38,035 nucleotides of DNA from Mesostigma viride (lineage: Eukaryota; Streptophyta; Mesostigmatophyceae; Mesostigmatales; Mesostigmataceae), in NCBI GenBank assembly GCA_009746045.1, contig RPFO01001648.1, positions 1 to 38,035 of the forward strand. The letters run 5' to 3'. Shown here piece after piece: positions 11,777-21,574 of this stretch. A program made the translations under genes and the position numbers. The notes beneath the pieces are model-generated. The model was not told the DNA's origin, made no database searches, and was given only the letters and a program-made list of their open reading frames with translations. The first letter of the stretch is position 1. Each line of letters opens with the position of its first letter.

Positions 11777-11794
11777 CCTAAACCTCCGCTACCA
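11777..11794 (-). other. Primer-binding site of gypsy A
   Basis: One base inside the 5' LTR, the minus strand reads TGGTAGCGGAGGTTTAGG. It begins with TGG, the complement of the tRNA CCA end, and resembles the 3' end of initiator methionine tRNA. Its position confirms the minus-strand orientation of the element. Confidence 0.7.
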
Positions 11795-11795
11795 T

Positions 11796-12369
11796 TGTTA
11801 CGTCCTGGCTCGACTCTATCCCAAACATCTCGCCTAACCTTACCTAAACTAGTGATGAGGCACCTACCGAGGAGTGAGGAGCTATATTGGCTATAAGACC
11901 TAGGACGCGACGACGCTGCTTCTCAATGCATTCCCTTATAATACGCCATATACCGAATAAAACCAGGGTACTACGAAGGAAACAATACTACACTGCCGTG
12001 ACCCAAGCCTATATGTGTTAATTCATTTAACACACGCCGAGTGCCATTCACGAAGGACAACTGCTGCATAAATGATCGCCGACAGGCGTGTATGCTCGGG
12101 CCGACATCGACCCTCGCACACAGGACCAACGCACGTCCACAAGGTTCACACGCAGGATAAAAGGACCACTACTAAAGTACGCAGCGCGGCGCGACTGCAC
12201 CGAACCACCATACTGTACAAGTGCCACGTCACAAGGCCCGGTACCGACCGGCCAAAAGGTCCTTACTACACGTAAGCCTAGGAAAGTCAGCGAACTGCTC
12301 CGGAATGGCTGAGGCAACAAGGGACCTAATTTACGTCCGTAACAACAACAAAAGTTACGCGACGTAACA
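11796..12369 (-). repeat. 5' LTR of gypsy A
   Basis: This is a 574-bp direct repeat of 425-998 with no difference that I could find by eye. It is followed by the second copy of the CTACT target duplication. In the minus orientation it is the 5' LTR and would drive transcription of the element leftwards. Confidence 0.95.
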
Positions 12370-12401
12370 CTACTATGAGAGTACTATGTCCCGACCTCGG
12401 T

Positions 12402-15060
12402 TCACCCGCAGGTCAGTAATGCCAGTTCCTCTAGAGGTCGATACACAAGCCCAACCCTGACGTAGTAGCCAAAACCTTGGGGATTGGACTCCGCTATCCA
12501 TCCCGAAACTAAACTATTTACTCTAGCGTCCGCCGCTAGTAGCCCGCCGCAGCTGCTGGGCCTCAAGGAGAGCCCGTCGCCCCGCGGGGTCATGATATGA
12601 GTCATCACCCCTGGATGCGCACGTAGGTCCGCCTCGAAGGCGATCTGATATGGGGACGTCTTCTGCCGACCCAACCGGGACAGCTCGACCCACGTGCCCG
12701 GGGCCACATGGCCAGGAACCCGGCGAGGTACTGGGGGTGGGTAAAGAGAAGGGTCAGCGCCGACCAATCCGCCACCCCACAGCGGTGATCACGAACAAAC
12801 TTCACCCCCATCATGAAAACCTCGGTGCGCACGTGATCCTCAAGGATGGTTGCCCTGGGGGCCCCTACAATGTCCGGCACCACCCGATCCAGGAAGGCGC
12901 GCCCTTCCGCCGGGGCCACCTTGGGCGGCGTAACCACGTGCCCCACTCCATCCACCTGATACCTCCAATCCCACCATTCCTCGGTACCGAACCGCACCGT
13001 GTTGCCCACCGTCCGGGGAAAACGAAGGTCGTCAGGTTGCGGCAAGGGCAGCGGCGCCTGTGGGAAGAAGGTGATCTCGAGTTGTTCCCAGTAAGCACCA
13101 CGGTCAACCGCGCACCAAGGGCCCGCTTGAAAAACCAAAGGGGCGGGCAGGTGCATACCAGGAGGGACCGGGAACAAGGGACCCTCGAACACCACACACA
13201 ACTTCTCCGTGCGAGGCCCCGGCCCACCGTGTCTTACGGTCCTCCCCGGAATGGTTCGTATGAAGTCCCCCAACGACCACTCCTCATGTGAGGCTGCCCG
13301 GGAAGCGGCCTCGTAGCCTACTGAGGTGGCGACTGAATGATCGCCCTGGCGCCCGAGCTGGTCCAACATCCGCTGTATGAGACCCTGCCCTGATTGCACC
13401 GCTGCCACGAGTGTCTCAATGGTAACCACGGGCTCCGCCGGCACCATGACACCCGCCACGCTGGGACCCTCCGCGGCATTCCGTACGGTATGTAAGCACG
13501 GGCCCTCCGCGGGAAGATGCGAATGTCGGTCCGAGGTGGTAGGTCTGCTGGGTCCCTCCGCAGGACGTGGCATCGACGGTTCAGCCTGGGCAGGCCGGTG
13601 GCGAGGCTCCAAGGAGACCAAGAAGTGGGGCTCCAGTGGGACCTCTTCCACTCGGGAGCGAGGCTCCAGGGAGACATGAAAGGTAGTCTCTTCCTGGCCC
13701 GCATCGGGCGGGTTGCTAGCGGGAACCTCATCAATCGGCTCCTCTCTAGCCGGCCGTTCGGCCATGGCAACCGCGGCCTCTGTCGGATCCGTTCGCCGTC
13801 GCCGATTCTCCCGCTCTTGCTCCAACTCCACCGCCGACCCCCACGTGCGCTCCCAATGCCGGTCCTCTGGTCGGCGAGATGGTGGTGACGCTTGGCGAGC
13901 GGGGCGTACCTCAGTCCCGGAGTCCGAGCGGGAACGCGAACGGAGGGCGGGGATGGCGAGCGACGACGTGCCGGCCCCTCCGGAACACGTCGAGGAGCGG
14001 CTTGGCTGCCCCCACCCCATCCGGTAGCCCTCGGAAGACTCCGCGTCTCGCGCCCTGAAGGTCGCCCCCAGCCCGTCGCCGGCGGTGGCGCCTCATAACG
14101 AGGCACAGGACGGCTTCTTCCGCCGCTCCCCTGGGAACCCCGAGAAGGCGGATCCCGCGGAGGGGAACGAGAGGGGTGTGGAGGATGGTCGTCGTCGGAA
14201 CCGGAGTCATACCCTCACTCCCATCATCCTGGTCCTCCTCGTCCATCGCCACGATGCGATCCAGAGCCTGCCGCAACGAATACTGCCCTTCTCGCATGCA
14301 TTTTTCCCCGTAGCGCCCCTTCTGGCGGAAGATACCGGGGGAAGTGGTATTCCAGCAGCTTTCGCACTGGAGGTGGAAGTAAGAGGAGAAGGAGCCGTGG
14401 GAACGCCAGGCCCGCCTCCAGCGTGTTCATGCACCCGTGACAGGCGCATTCCCGCTCATGTGTCTCCCAGTCGGTCCCAACCACCACACCGTTGCGCGCA
14501 GCCGTGCGGGTCTCGATCCGGAATCTCACGTTGCGCCTCACGAACCCTCGGAAAGTCTCCATCTGCGCAGGACCGACTCGCGCCATGATAGAATCAGCGC
14601 GGAGGTGCGACGGCATTTGATTACGACGACGCCGTCGTCGTTCCACCAGGGCTTCCCCCTCCCGACCGTAGTCACGCAAGAACACCCGAGGATTGAACGT
14701 CTCCTCGTGCAGCTCCTTTACCAGCTCCAACGTACGCGCGTCCGGAGCTCCAGGCCTTGACGAGGTTTCTTGCCGGCGCTCGCGACTAGAGGAGGGCCCC
14801 GTCTGTCCGCCACCATCTCTCGAGCCCCCGGCCCCTGGTGCATCCCTTCGGACCGCAGGCTCTCCGCGAGCTATCTGCGTCCTTACCCCCGCTTCCGGTT
14901 CTGGGACCTCCGGATCGTCGGGTATATCCATGTCGACCAAATCCCCCTCACTGGACTCCCCTCTGCACCCGGAATCCTGCGTCAGCAGCCTCCACGGCGC
15001 CGACGGAAGTCTGGTCTCTGGGAAGCGCCTCCGCGGCGTCCCCCTGTACAGCCCACACAC
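12402..15060 (-). pseudogene. Gypsy C 3' ORF(s) after integrase, frame broken
   Basis: I do not recognise a family. Successive overlapping minus-strand frames (14224-15060, 13911-14297, 12605-14020, 12402-12767) give roughly 850 residues between integrase and the LTR. The first part is acidic then Arg-rich (DLVDMDIPDDPEVPEPEAG; LVERRRRRRNQMPSH) with a Cys/His cluster (ERECACHGCM). The middle is charged and repetitive (variants of VSLEPR). The end is folded-looking (CVVFEGPLFPVPPGMHLPAP, EEWWDWRYQVDGVGHVV, PQYLAGFLAMWPRARG). Gypsy A has a comparable ORF in the same place. It may be a structural or envelope-like accessory protein, but no membrane segment is clear. Confidence 0.5.
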
Positions 15061-15143
15061 AAGATGTCAGGGCGTTAGTCGACGCGTACCAAATACCTGG
15101 CTCACGCACCACCCTCACCCTACACCCTACCGGCTGTGGTCTG

Positions 15144-16841
15144 CTAACGCAACTGGTGCGTCTTCTTGTATGCTTCTAGTAAGCGGGCGCACCCCGCTAA
15201 CTCGGTAGCGGTGCGCCAGGAGTCCTCAGACTCGTGTTGTGCGAATCGCCATCGCACCCGATATTGTCGCTGGACCCCTCGTCCCCGTTTGACATCCCGG
15301 TGACCCACGATTGCGGCCACCTCGTCCTCCTGTTCCCCCGTATCCGGATTGAACTCCAGTGGGGCTGGGGGATTGACCCTACCCTGAATGGTGTTCTGGT
15401 GATACAACTTGAGCTGGTCACGGTGGAAACGGTTGGACGTGAGGTTCCATGACACTGGAATGTCCACCTGGAACATGACGTCATCGAACTTGGTGAGGAC
15501 CTTGTAGGGTCCCAGGAACATGGGTCGGAGCTTAGTCTTCAGCTCCTTCTCCACCTTGTGCGAAAATCGCCCGATCTGCGGGCCCTCAACCAGGACCCAA
15601 TCGCCCACCTCGATGGACGGCGCCCTGTGATCCCGCTTGCCGGCTGTCCTCTCCAGATACCGCGCTGCCGCTGCGCGATAGCCCTGAACCGCGCTGTTAT
15701 GCGCTTGGTGCATCCGCTGCAGCAACCGGTCGACCCCTTGCAGGGTATCCAGCTTGACCTGATCCTCTCCCAGTTCGTGGCTCCCAAGCAAGTCGAGCGG
15801 TGTGAGAGGGTGTCGGCCGGAGTTGAGGAAAAAGGGGGTGAACCCATGGGCGGCCTGGGGGGCATTGTTCAGGGAAAACTCCACCAAGCCCAGAAGTTCT
15901 TCCCAATTGCTGCCCACCGTGTCGGTGTAGTGTCGCATGGTCTCTTGCACCGTGCGGTTCAACCGCTCCACCAGGTGCGACGACGAGCTGTGATAGGCCG
16001 TGCCCAGCGACACCTTGGTGCCCAGTTGCTCGAAGAACTCCTGCCAGAATTTGGCCGTGAAGAGCTTGTCGCGGTCAGAGATGAACTGCCGGCTGAGCCC
16101 ATGAAACCGAAACACGTGCGTCAGGTATATCTTGGCGCACTCCTCCGCTGTGAGGTCGACCGGACACGGGGCCAGGTGACACATGCGCGTCAGGCGGTCC
16201 ACAAACACCAAGACCATGCTGTTGCCGTTCTTCGTCTTCTTGAACGGGCCGATGAAGTCCATCATGATAGAATCCCAAGGACCCATAGGATCCGGCAGCG
16301 TCTTAGGGACGGCCTGAGAGCCCGTGTTCCTGGACTTCATGATCTGACACGAGGGGCACTGGCGCACATACGTCTCGATATACTCCTTCATCCCTGGCCA
16401 GTAGAAGTGCTTACGTGCCCGGGGAAGGAGACGGTGACTTCCCTGATGTCCGCCCAGGAGAGAATCATGGAGCTCGTGAAGCAAGGCAGCCCTACAGAGC
16501 TCAGGAACATACAGCCGCCATTCCTCCGGCTGGGGACTCACGAACAGTTTCCCCTCCTGGAACTTGCAAGGATAGGCCCCCATCTGCTGGGGATGTGCCC
16601 GGATGGCTTCAAGTGCTGCTTCCTCCGTGATTGTGAAACGGCTGATCAGCATCTCCAAGTCCGACGTGACTGTGAACGCGTCCGCCGCCGGTTCTGCCGC
16701 ATCCGTACCCGCCTGGTTGACGAATTCTGAGAAGACTGTGGGAGGGCCGAGCGGCTGAAGCTGAAAAATTCCCTGGGGCGGCACCACATGACTAAGGGGC
16801 ACGCGCGCATGCGACCCCTCCCCCTCCCCGGGGGTGTCCAC
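15144..16841 (-). CDS. Gypsy C integrase with chromodomain
   Basis: The intact 565-residue frame includes the end of the RNase H linker region. The HHCC zinc finger is at about residues 130-175 (LLHELHDSLLGGHQG, HFYWPGMKEY, CPSCQ). The D,D-35-E catalytic core has DSIMMDFIGPF, QFISDRDKLFT and SSSHLVERLNRTVQE. A GPF/Y-like region follows (KLRPMFLGPYKVLTKFDDVM). The C-terminal chromodomain reads YRVRWRFAQHESEDSWRTAT then ELAGCARLLEAYKK. The chromodomain places this element among chromoviruses, whose integrase tail targets modified chromatin (established). This is the best preserved protein of the element and the only intact integrase in the window. Confidence 0.92.
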   Translation of the reverse strand: MDTPGEGEGSHARVPLSHVVPPQGIFQLQPLGPPTVFSEFVNQAGTDAAEPAADAFTVTSDLEMLISRFTITEEAALEAIRAHPQQMGAYPCKFQEGKLFVSPQPEEWRLYVPELCRAALLHELHDSLLGGHQGSHRLLPRARKHFYWPGMKEYIETYVRQCPSCQIMKSRNTGSQAVPKTLPDPMGPWDSIMMDFIGPFKKTKNGNSMVLVFVDRLTRMCHLAPCPVDLTAEECAKIYLTHVFRFHGLSRQFISDRDKLFTAKFWQEFFEQLGTKVSLGTAYHSSSSHLVERLNRTVQETMRHYTDTVGSNWEELLGLVEFSLNNAPQAAHGFTPFFLNSGRHPLTPLDLLGSHELGEDQVKLDTLQGVDRLLQRMHQAHNSAVQGYRAAAARYLERTAGKRDHRAPSIEVGDWVLVEGPQIGRFSHKVEKELKTKLRPMFLGPYKVLTKFDDVMFQVDIPVSWNLTSNRFHRDQLKLYHQNTIQGRVNPPAPLEFNPDTGEQEDEVAAIVGHRDVKRGRGVQRQYRVRWRFAQHESEDSWRTATELAGCARLLEAYKKTHQLR

Positions 16842-18395
16842 GTCCTCGTGGGCTCTTGGTGAACCGTCTCCTCCGGGAGGGGTGACAGGTCATCCATGGT
16901 GGTGTGCCCAAGATGAAACAAGTGGCGGGCCTGGGGAGACCGTGGTTCCACACCGTAGGCGGTCCCCGGGGCGGCCACTGGGACACAGGTGGTATGCAGC
17001 ACGTCCATGTCCTCGTAGAACCAATAGTCCGCCCGTCGCGAGAGAGCGTCGGGCACCACATTGTCCGCGCCCTTGACATATTGGATCTTGAACGGCGCGA
17101 ACTGTGACAGGTACTCCATCCACCGCGCCTGGCGGGGCGTCAAGTTGGGCTGCACCAGGAGGTGGGTGAGCGGCCGGTGGTCCGTGTGGATCACCAGGCG
17201 ATGGGGGTCGAGATCCCCCTGCTCACTGATGGCCACCGAAAACTGGGCCCCCAAGAGATGATGACGCCACGTGTGGCAGCTGTAGACGACTGCCAGGAGT
17301 TCCTGCTGATGCACTGGATAATTCCGCTCCGCCGGAATCATCGTTCGTGAGATGTACTCGATGGGCTGAAGGCCCTTGCCGTGGTCCTGCAGGAGAACAC
17401 CCCCGATGGCCACCTTGCTGGCGTCCGTAGCCACGACGAAAGGAAGGGCCGGGTCCGGCAGGATAAGGACTGGCGCTGTGGTGAGGTGGCGCTTGAGCGC
17501 CTCGAAAGCCTGTTGGCACTGCTCAGCCCAAAGGAACGGGTACCCTTCTTGAGAAGAGCGTTGATCGGGGCGGCGATGGTGGCAAACCGCGGGATGAACC
17601 GTCGGTAGTAAGATGCCAATCCCAGGAAGCTGCGTACCCCTTTCACGTCCGTAGGGACAGGCCATTGCTGGACGGACTCGATCTTCTCAGGGTCGGTCGC
17701 GATGCCGTCCGCGGACAGGGTATGGCCCAGAAACGGCACGCAGCGACCGGCGCGCACCTTGGCCTTCCGCGCCGAAAGGTGCTCATCCTCCATGATCTGC
17801 AGCACGGCGTCCACATCCTCCAGGTGCTCCTCGAACGTCTTGGAGTACACCAGGATGTCGTCCAGATACGCCAGCGCGCACGTGCGCTTGTAGGTCCAGG
17901 GCGGGCGCGCCCCTTCTGCGGGTCCGCCAGGTCCTGAGAGACCTGCGGCAAGTGGGCTGTGCCCATCACCGGACGGAGGATGTCATTCATCAGCATCTGG
18001 AAGGACGCAGGCGAATTACACAGCCCCATTGCCGCCACCCGAAACTGATAGTGACCGAAGGGCGTAGCGAACGCGGTCTTGTGGCAGTCTTCTGGCGCGA
18101 TGCGCAGCTGCCAAAACCCGTCCGCACAGTCGATGACGGTGAAACACGTAGCCCCCTGGACACGGTTGAAGATGTCGTCGATCCGCGGTAGAGGATACCG
18201 GGACTTGACGGTGATGGCGTTCAGCTTCCGGTAATCAGTCACCAGACGCCACTTGCCTCCTGGCTTGGGAACGAGCAGCACGCCCGCTGAGAAGGGGCTG
18301 TTGCTGGGTTCAATGAGCCCAGCGTCGAGCAGTGAGATGAGGATCTTCTTGAGCTCCACCAGCTCGACTGGGCCCATGCGGTACATGGGAGACAC
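16842..18395 (-). pseudogene. Gypsy C reverse transcriptase and RNase H (single-base frame breaks)
   Basis: All Ty3/gypsy RT blocks are present but spread over three frames: [60 protein letters not shown], then ALAYLDDILVYSKTFEEHL, SFLGLASYYRRFIPRFATIA, and RNase H with VATDASKVAIGGVLLQD and TDHRPLTHLLVQPN. The breaks at C runs 17910-17913 and 17543-17545, and another upstream at 18408-18410, each fit loss of one G in the coding strand. Because so many motifs survive with only such indels, the copy is either very recently broken or mis-assembled. The RNase H frame continues past 16842 to 16646, overlapping the integrase ORF. Confidence 0.87.
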
Positions 18396-19301
18396 GTAGG
18401 CCCGGAACCCTCCTGGAGCTGGACACGATGTAACACCGACGATTGGGAGGGAACTGGGGGTGCGATCCGAAAGGGCAGTGCGCTTCTCCAGGACGGCATT
18501 GAACCGCGCCAGCTCGTCCGGTGTGAACCGGCACCAATCTCGTTAAGCAGAGCCTGAGTGCTGTCCAGGTCTATGCGATACATCGCGTACTCCTTGCCCT
18601 TCCGGAGCTGGCGCGCCAGCGTCTTGCTACTCATCAGGATCTGGGACGCTGGTCGAGGCCCGTCCGCCGAGCGCTCGTGTGTAATGTTATGGACCTCCGC
18701 GGCCTGTGCCCTATACTCGCTGTCTGGGCACCAGAATGAACCATCCGGAAACCAAACTACCCGCCGGCGCACACTGATGTCCACATCCTGCTTGTCCAGC
18801 CAGTCCACTCCAATGATGATGTCGGCAGCGCCCAACGGCGCAATAGTCGCCACCAGGTCCACCGGCGTGCCCTGCAGCACACCCTTGATGTCTGCTAGGC
18901 CCGGCGATTGGTGTCGCCGACCGTCTGAGTAGGTGACATATACTGCCGTGGTGTGAGGCCGGGGTACCAGGCCCAGCCGACGCACCAGGGCCTCGTTGAT
19001 GAAGGACGTGGAGGCGCCGGTGTCAACCAGGAACTTCACGTCCATGATCGTTTTCTCCTTCAAATACGGATCAAGGACGGTGGGAGGGACCAGTAGCCCT
19101 CCGCTGAAAAGAAACAGGTGCCGCGAATCTCCTTGAGATGCACGCGCCGCCGGTTGGGTGGACGCGTCTGCGGCCACGTTATTGACGTCTACCTCTACTC
19201 TAATTGACTCCGCGTCTGGACTACCATCTGATTTTCCTACCCTATCCCCTACCCCGGGACCCAAGCCCATGGGCAGGGCTACTACAGTACCAACCCGCGG
19301 T
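18239..19301 (-). CDS. Gypsy C aspartic protease region, cut by the large element
   Basis: The minus-strand frame holds a retropepsin with the active site VKFLVDTGASTSFINEALVR and the downstream strand ADIIIGVDWLDKQDVDI, then the linker to RT (SSVLHRVQLQEG). A Met occurs at 19270, but the frame is open upstream of it to 19301, so this is an internal part of a gag-pol frame and not a gene start. It ends exactly where the 20-bp terminal repeat of the large element begins. The 3' part overlaps the RT frame because of a one-base break at 18408-18410. Confidence 0.85.
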
Positions 19302-19321
19302 AACGCAACTAGTTACGCAAC
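19302..19321 (+). repeat. Left terminal inverted repeat of the large element
   Basis: It reads AACGCAACTAGTTACGCAAC, containing ACGCAAC twice. It matches the complement of 38016-38035 exactly and diverges immediately inside. Related motifs follow at about 19389 (GTTGCGTAA), 19449 (TTCCGCAAG), 19483 (TTCCGCAACG) and 19505 (AACGCAACA), as expected of subterminal protein-binding sites. Confidence 0.8.
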
Positions 19322-20115
19322 TAATCAAAAAAAATTAAATGACGTATTTATATGAAGGAAGTGTAGGGCTATCCAACGCCACCTTCCGTTGCGTAAAAGC
19401 TTATGTCTACAGAAAGATACGGGGTCAGGAAGAATCGCCATAGCCAGTTCCGCAAGTGGCACTCACCGATTTTGCGGTTCCGCAACGAGGGAGAAACGGG
19501 GAGAAACGCAACAAACATGGGGTACCCTCGATGTAGGGGCCAATAATGAACTGACGCGTTGCGGTTAAAAAGGATGCGGCGGAAGTCAGAAGTCTGAAAT
19601 TCGATCCTCAGTTATTTACGTCTGGCTTCCTCGTATTTACGAAAGGTGCGTAAGGGCTGCCACCGGTACGTACAGCCGCCATGCCATATCGACGTGTTAA
19701 AATTTGGCATACACGCCAAACTTAATTTTGCCCGACAGGCTCATGAAATATAATGTGTTCGCTTGGACTGTTTATATGTACTGAAAGCATAGCATCATTG
19801 ACGATGGCTTGTGCGAAATTCGCACATTATGTAAAGTATAAATCGTGGACGTGCATAACGTGTACCAAAAAATGTGGACGCGGTGTATGTCATTCATCGT
19901 GAACGTGTACCCTCGTCCGGCGCACGCATTACATACACGTGTACGTAAGACAGGACAACAGCTATCTATGTATGAACTATCTCCTTATCTTAGCTTCTAA
20001 TTTAATTTATAGAAGTGGGGATAAACAGTATGCAGCGCATGCCTTTCACGTACTTAAATACATGTCTACCCTTATGTAGGCGCTCTTATCTGACACTTTT
20101 CCGCATAATATTATA
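19322..20115. other. Left subterminal non-coding region
   Basis: About 800 bp have no ORF that I can support. The first 250 bp hold several ACGCAAC/TCCGCAA-type motifs in both orientations that echo the terminal repeat. The rest is AT-rich with scattered CGTGTAC motifs and no recognisable gene. Confidence 0.55.
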
Positions 20116-20291
20116 ACTGCCTGTACATGTAAGTGGGTGCACACGGGTGTACACTCCGGGTGTACACGGGTGTACATGCCGGGTGCACTTCGGTCTACTG
20201 CCACACGCTAAGGCGCTTTTGTATGCACTGTATGTGGTGGCGTGATCCACAACGTCGTTGTGGGTCACGCTACACTTCGGCCCACCGCCAC
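20116..20291 (-). repeat. Hairpin repeat H, copy 1 (inverted relative to copy 2)
   Basis: It starts ACTGCCTGTACATG, followed by several GTGTACAC(C/T)-type units (to about 20190), GCACTTCGGTCTACTGCCAC, then a cruciform centred near 20255 (GTGATCCACAACG with the opposing CGTTGTGGGTCAC). The same elements occur in reverse order at 23557-23702, so copies 1 and 2 bracket the kinase gene as inverted repeats. Confidence 0.82.
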
Positions 20292-20299
20292 GCTTAAGG

Positions 20300-20410
20300 C
20301 TCCGTGACTCCGCGACGCGAGCACGAGTTTAATTATATAATTCATTAATGTATTCCAGCAGCAAATTAATTAATTAAATAAACTCGTGCTCGCGTCGCGG
20401 AGTCACGGAG
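20300..20410. repeat. Perfect 31-bp-stem hairpin
   Basis: The arm 20300-20330 (CTCCGTGACTCCGCGACGCG then AGCACGAGTTT) is the exact inverse complement of 20380-20410. The 49-bp AT-rich loop contains TTAATTAA units. Part of the arm and the following AATTATATAATT recur at 21341-21364, beyond the CCCT tract, as a direct copy. Confidence 0.88.
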
Positions 20411-20530
20411 CACGTGTCTATTAATTAATTAATTAATGTGCACAAAATTAATTAATTAATTAACTAGCTTATTAATTAATTGGCGTGTCACGAGTTGAAT
20501 ACAAAATTTAAACTGATGAATTGGCGTCTC
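20410..20530. repeat. TTAA-rich low-complexity tract
   Basis: Runs of TTAATTAATTAA alternate with short unique pieces. No coding potential is seen. Confidence 0.7.
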
Positions 20531-20810
20531 CGCATGGGCAGAGGACATGCATGGGGGTGCTAGTCCTCTTTAAGTGATTTGGAGAAAGATGATGGACATG
20601 GCCACGTGGGCCCATGGTCATGAATTTATTGATTAATTAATAGACACGTGACTGTGCAGGTCATAGAGGCCAACAAGCCCCATGCAGTGGGGAAGGAACG
20701 TGTTTTCAAACGAGGGCGGCATGCCAACCAAGACCCCTAGGGTCGCGACCATCACAAAGAGAACATAGAACTGTTTTGTAGATAGCTTTGACCGGTAGGA
20801 TTGCGTGCAC

Positions 20811-21306
20811 CCCTCCCTCCTTCCCTCCCTCCCTCCCTCCCTCCCTCCCTCCCTCCCTCCCTCCCTCCCTCCCTCCCTCCCTCCCTCCCTCCCTCCCTCC
20901 TCCTCCCTCCCTCCCTCCTCCCTCCCTCCCTCCCTCCCTCCCTCCCTCCCTCCCTCCTCCTCCCTCCCTCCCTCCCCCCTCCATCCATCCACCCTAAACC
21001 CTCCCTCCCTCCCTCCCTCCCTCCCTCCCTCCCTCCCTCCCTCTCTATCCATCCATCCACCCTAAACCCTCCCTCCCTCCCTCCCTCCCTCCCTCCCTCC
21101 CTCCCTCCCTCCCTCCCTCCCTCCCTCCCTCCCTCCTCCCTCCCTCCCTCCCTCCCTCCCTCCCTCCCTCCCTCCCTCCCTCCCTCCCTCCCTCCCTCCC
21201 TCCCTCCTCCCTCCACCCTAAACCCTCCCTCCCTCCCTCCCTCCCTCCCTCCCTCCCTCCCTCCCTCCACCCTAAACCCTCCCTCCCTCCCTCCCTCCCT
21301 CCATCC
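20811..21306. repeat. CCCT microsatellite with telomere-like spacers
   Basis: About 500 bp of tandem CCCT (GGGA on the other strand) are broken four times by CCACCCTAAACCCT. That spacer contains one and a half units of the plant/green-algal telomere repeat CCCTAAA. Gly/Arg/Glu and Leu/Pro/Ser ORFs across it are artefacts of the repeat. Confidence 0.93.
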
Positions 21307-21574
21307 ATCCGGGTTAATGCTCCGTGATGTCCCAGTGGAAGCACGAGTTTAATTATATAATTAATTAATGTGGACATGTGTGTGCATGGGCAAAAGCTGG
21401 CTAACTCAATCAAAAGACGTGATAATAATTTAGTACTTAATAAGTTAATTAATAAGACATGTGCACCGTGTGTACAACAGGCATCAGTAATCACCGATAA
21501 GTAAACCAAGGCAACCACGATGTTAGATCATGGATCCAAGTCGACAAAGCTGCTGTCACGGTATCCTACATGTC

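Larger units (their letters stand above)
425..12369 (-). mobile_element. Complete Ty3/gypsy element 'A' with matching LTRs
   Basis: Two 574-bp LTRs (425-998 and 11796-12369) read identically to me base for base. They start TGTTACGTCC on the plus strand and end GACGTAACA. The flanks are CTACT at 420-424 and CTACT at 12370-12374, a perfect 5-bp target-site duplication inside gypsy C. Coding is on the minus strand: gag (8946-10658), protease and the first half of RT (to 7845), the rest of RT and RNase H (3714-5092), a truncated integrase and a long 3' ORF. Two later insertions sit inside RT. Matching LTRs point to recent integration, while the coding region is broken in several places and lacks the integrase core. 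Confidence 0.93.
353..19301 (-). mobile_element. Ty3/gypsy chromovirus 'C', interrupted by gypsy A and by the large TIR element
   Basis: The internal region of one minus-strand Ty3/gypsy element is split into 353-424 and 12370-19301 by the insertion of gypsy A, which duplicated CTACT. Reading from right to left the order is protease, RT, RNase H, integrase with chromodomain, then a long 3' ORF, polypurine tract and LTR. Gag and the 5' LTR are absent: the open frame of the protease polyprotein runs unbroken into position 19302, where the 20-bp terminal repeat of the large element begins. The missing gag is therefore expected beyond the right edge of the window. The pol frame carries at least three one-base deletions in G/C runs (18408-18410, 17910-17913, 17543-17545). 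Confidence 0.8.

Noticed and set aside
15558-16730. 390-codon plus-strand ORF antisense to integrase
   Set aside because: It is the mirror of a GC-rich coding region; all protein motifs lie on the minus strand.
20633-21518. Long ORFs rich in EGGR or LPPS
   Set aside because: They are translations of the CCCT/GGGA microsatellite in every frame and have no coding support.
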